DNA of 41,815 nucleotides from M55B112 sp040880545 (GTDB taxonomy: Bacteria; Bacteroidota; Bacteroidia; Bacteroidales; GCA-2748055), in assembly GCA_040880545.1 (NCBI GenBank), contig JBBDIE010000043.1, positions 1-41,815 of the forward strand, written 5' to 3'. Position numbers and translations under genes: made by a program. How positions within the stretch are numbered: the stretch's first letter is position 1; each line of letters starts with the position of its first letter. Below the pieces are notes generated by a model. The model was not told the DNA's origin. It was given only the letters and a program-made list of their open reading frames with translations, and ran no database searches. Positions 41,401-41,815 of this stretch are shown here, in pieces.

Positions 41401-41702
41401 GTGGTAGTTGATTCGAGAGCGACATTAATTACAGACTGGCCAGCAATGTCAACAACCTGGGTGGTCATACCAACAAAACTGAACATGAGTTTTCCGGAAG
41501 CATCCGGAACTGTAATTGAATAGTCACCGTCAAAATTAGTAACAGCACCAATTGTAGTACCTTGTACCACAACCGATACCCCGGGTAAGGCAGTACCATC
41601 ATCAGCTGATGTTACTTTTCCCGTCACCTCGAGTCCTTGTGCATGAAGATTAAAACCTACAAACACAAAAAGAAGAAAGGTTAAGAAAACATTTCTTTTC
41701 AT
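38457..41702 (-). CDS. SusC/RagA-type TonB-dependent outer-membrane transporter
   Basis: A 1081-residue outer-membrane channel, complete in the window. Residues 1-21 are a signal peptide (…FNLHAQ). Residues about 24-105 are the carboxypeptidase-regulatory-like domain (GKVTSADDGTALPGVSVVV, GDYSITVP). The plug follows (about 115-250: LDEVVVTALGISREQKALGYA, RIL IRGANSL, FIVDGIPMDNSNYS, ISVLKGPAAAIYGSRAANGVV). The rest is the 22-strand barrel, ending NLKLNF with the terminal aromatic residue. With the SusD partner it imports oligosaccharides or peptides using TonB energy. No regulator (SusR, ECF sigma/anti-sigma) is visible before the window edge. Confidence 0.95.
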   Translation of the reverse strand: MKRNVFLTFLLFVFVGFNLHAQGLEVTGKVTSADDGTALPGVSVVVQGTTIGAVTNFDGDYSITVPDASGKLMFSFVGMTTQVVDIAGQSVINVALESTTTELDEVVVTALGISREQKALGYAIQEVGGDELNNAAQTDAISALSGRVAGVQISSSTNLGGSSRILIRGANSLTQGNQPLFIVDGIPMDNSNYSGGGAASGGGGVDYGNLLNDLNPDEIEQISVLKGPAAAIYGSRAANGVVIVTTKRAKIGRDAVNVEVNSSLGFEDVYTMPILQRKYGGGAIISDADGGVNGFEQITVDGTDYLINQYAVDESWGPAYDPSISVVHWDGIGEDGTITTRPWVAPENDVDSYWELGRSFSNSVAVSKSGRDYGVRFAYKNVDVKGTMPNSWQKKNDFKINSNVHLSDKVRVNGNLNYISTNTQGRPQLGYGDNSVGQKFFQWGQRQLDYERLKEYKTSTGMPRTWNRISFNDPTPKYSDNPYWAAYENYQDDVRNRLLGTVSVEWEIVDDLVLKGSTYGDYYNYTIRERMAVGSQATPSYYEAAREFSEFNFEGILSYSKQIDNIGITALAGANQRVERYDFLRGQTSGGLVVPEVYNLLNSADAPLLADNTTMKQVNSVFAQVTTDISGLLYLDASYRIDWSSTLPEDNNRYDYPSVSASFLFSQLLDISWLDIGKLRLSWAEVGNDTNPYNVFATYNYNTSGGFGGYPRVFKDITLLNENLRAETTRTTEVGIDARMFQSRIDLSASYFNNTTFDQIMPLQVSQATGYNSLYINAGEMLNKGVELSLGLVPVRTPEFEWSLRANYTKVQNEVVELYEGLDALDIQRAPFGGVVLRASVGDPYGQLWGHDFLYDDEGNKVILANGYYAQTPDLVPLGSILPDYTVGIRNTFAYKNFDFSFLIDIRKGGIFYSLSHMWGMYSGMLEETAAVNDQGNEIRDAVADGGGIKLDGVTGDVTWEDDGTYTVTNTAENETYVSGIGWSARHYHGFGYPSAQSVFGADYIKLREVTLGYTLSSGALGDAIKGVRISLYGRNLLTWGLDKPGFDPEMTANGSGNVQGMEGGLQPMFRSAGVNLKLNF

Positions 41703-41754
41703 AGATAAAAGTTTAGGTTAATATATAAAACAAATCAAAATTGACTCTCGCCCC

Positions 41755-41762
41755 CAAATCTA
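41755..41762 (-). promoter_or_regulatory. -7 element (TAGATTTG) for susCD
   Basis: An exact TAnnTTTG match on the minus strand, with transcription expected near 41748 and a leader of about 46 bases. The -33 position is T-rich with no clean TTTG. The 50 bases beyond it to the window edge are AT-rich without a visible gene. Confidence 0.5.
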
Positions 41763-41815
41763 AAGAAAAATTTGATCAATGAAAAAAAAATGATAATTTT
41801 CTAAGTATTATAAGG

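Noticed and set aside
1..41815. Defence islands, prophage, IS elements, CRISPR arrays, tRNA or rRNA genes
   Set aside because: No transposase, integrase, nuclease cluster, regularly spaced repeats or cloverleaf-type sequences were found on either strand by reading.

Overview
The window reads as a chromosomal segment of a Bacteroidota bacterium, most likely an anaerobic or facultative member of Bacteroidales/Marinilabiliales. The evidence is a SusC/SusD pair, a type IX secretion C-terminal tail protein, families largely restricted to this phylum (DUF4831, DUF5606, DUF3276, the long form of NusB), moderate GC, and promoters of the Bacteroidota form (about TTTG, 17-20 bases, TAnnTTTG) upstream of many genes. 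I see no phage, transposase, CRISPR array, tRNA or rRNA. The exact genus cannot be read from the sequence.

Layout. 1-5.0 kb: an edge-truncated minus-strand gene, a periplasmic thioredoxin-like protein, an MFS transporter with unusual insertions, a PepD-type dipeptidase, and a 0.7 kb non-coding stretch made of repeat-like DNA. 5.1-12.8 kb: a small T9SS cargo, a DUF4831 lipoprotein, the NAD(P)HX repair enzyme Nnr, an AbgT-family transporter, an ENPP-like lipoprotein phosphodiesterase and a YitT-family membrane protein. 12.7-18.6 kb: a LysM/periplasmic-binding fusion behind purC, then phoH divergent from a SAM hydrolase-mazG pair. 18.6-23.3 kb: a minus-strand cluster (nusB, DUF1573, yajC, ybbR-like, coaE, TerB-DnaJ, DUF5606) with a strong terminator hairpin inside it. 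23.5-27.4 kb: a PUR-alpha-like DUF3276 protein, an unrecognised soluble protein, DUF456, and a carbamate kinase-ornithine carbamoyltransferase pair. 27.6-34.4 kb: an unrecognised lipoprotein, ftsK, a LolA-like protein, a 7TM-HD phosphodiesterase of the PgpH type and a C40 peptidase. 34.4-41.8 kb: cysN-cysD, a structured intergenic region, then susD and susC.

Most of the window is housekeeping and envelope biology: cell-wall turnover (LysM, C40 peptidase, LolA), chromosome segregation (FtsK), metabolite and nucleotide repair (Nnr, MazG, SAM hydrolase), cofactor and purine synthesis (CoaE, PurC), sulfate activation (CysDN) and nutrient import (SusCD, AbgT, MFS). I do not see a clear new defence or mobile system. 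The best second-look signals are: a candidate plus-strand small RNA between cysD and susD (about 36690-36828), the repeat-like intergenic block 4434-4890, the catabolic-type carbamoyl-phosphate module with no deiminase next to it, the terminator splitting yajC from the ybbR-like gene, and two genes I could not assign to a family.
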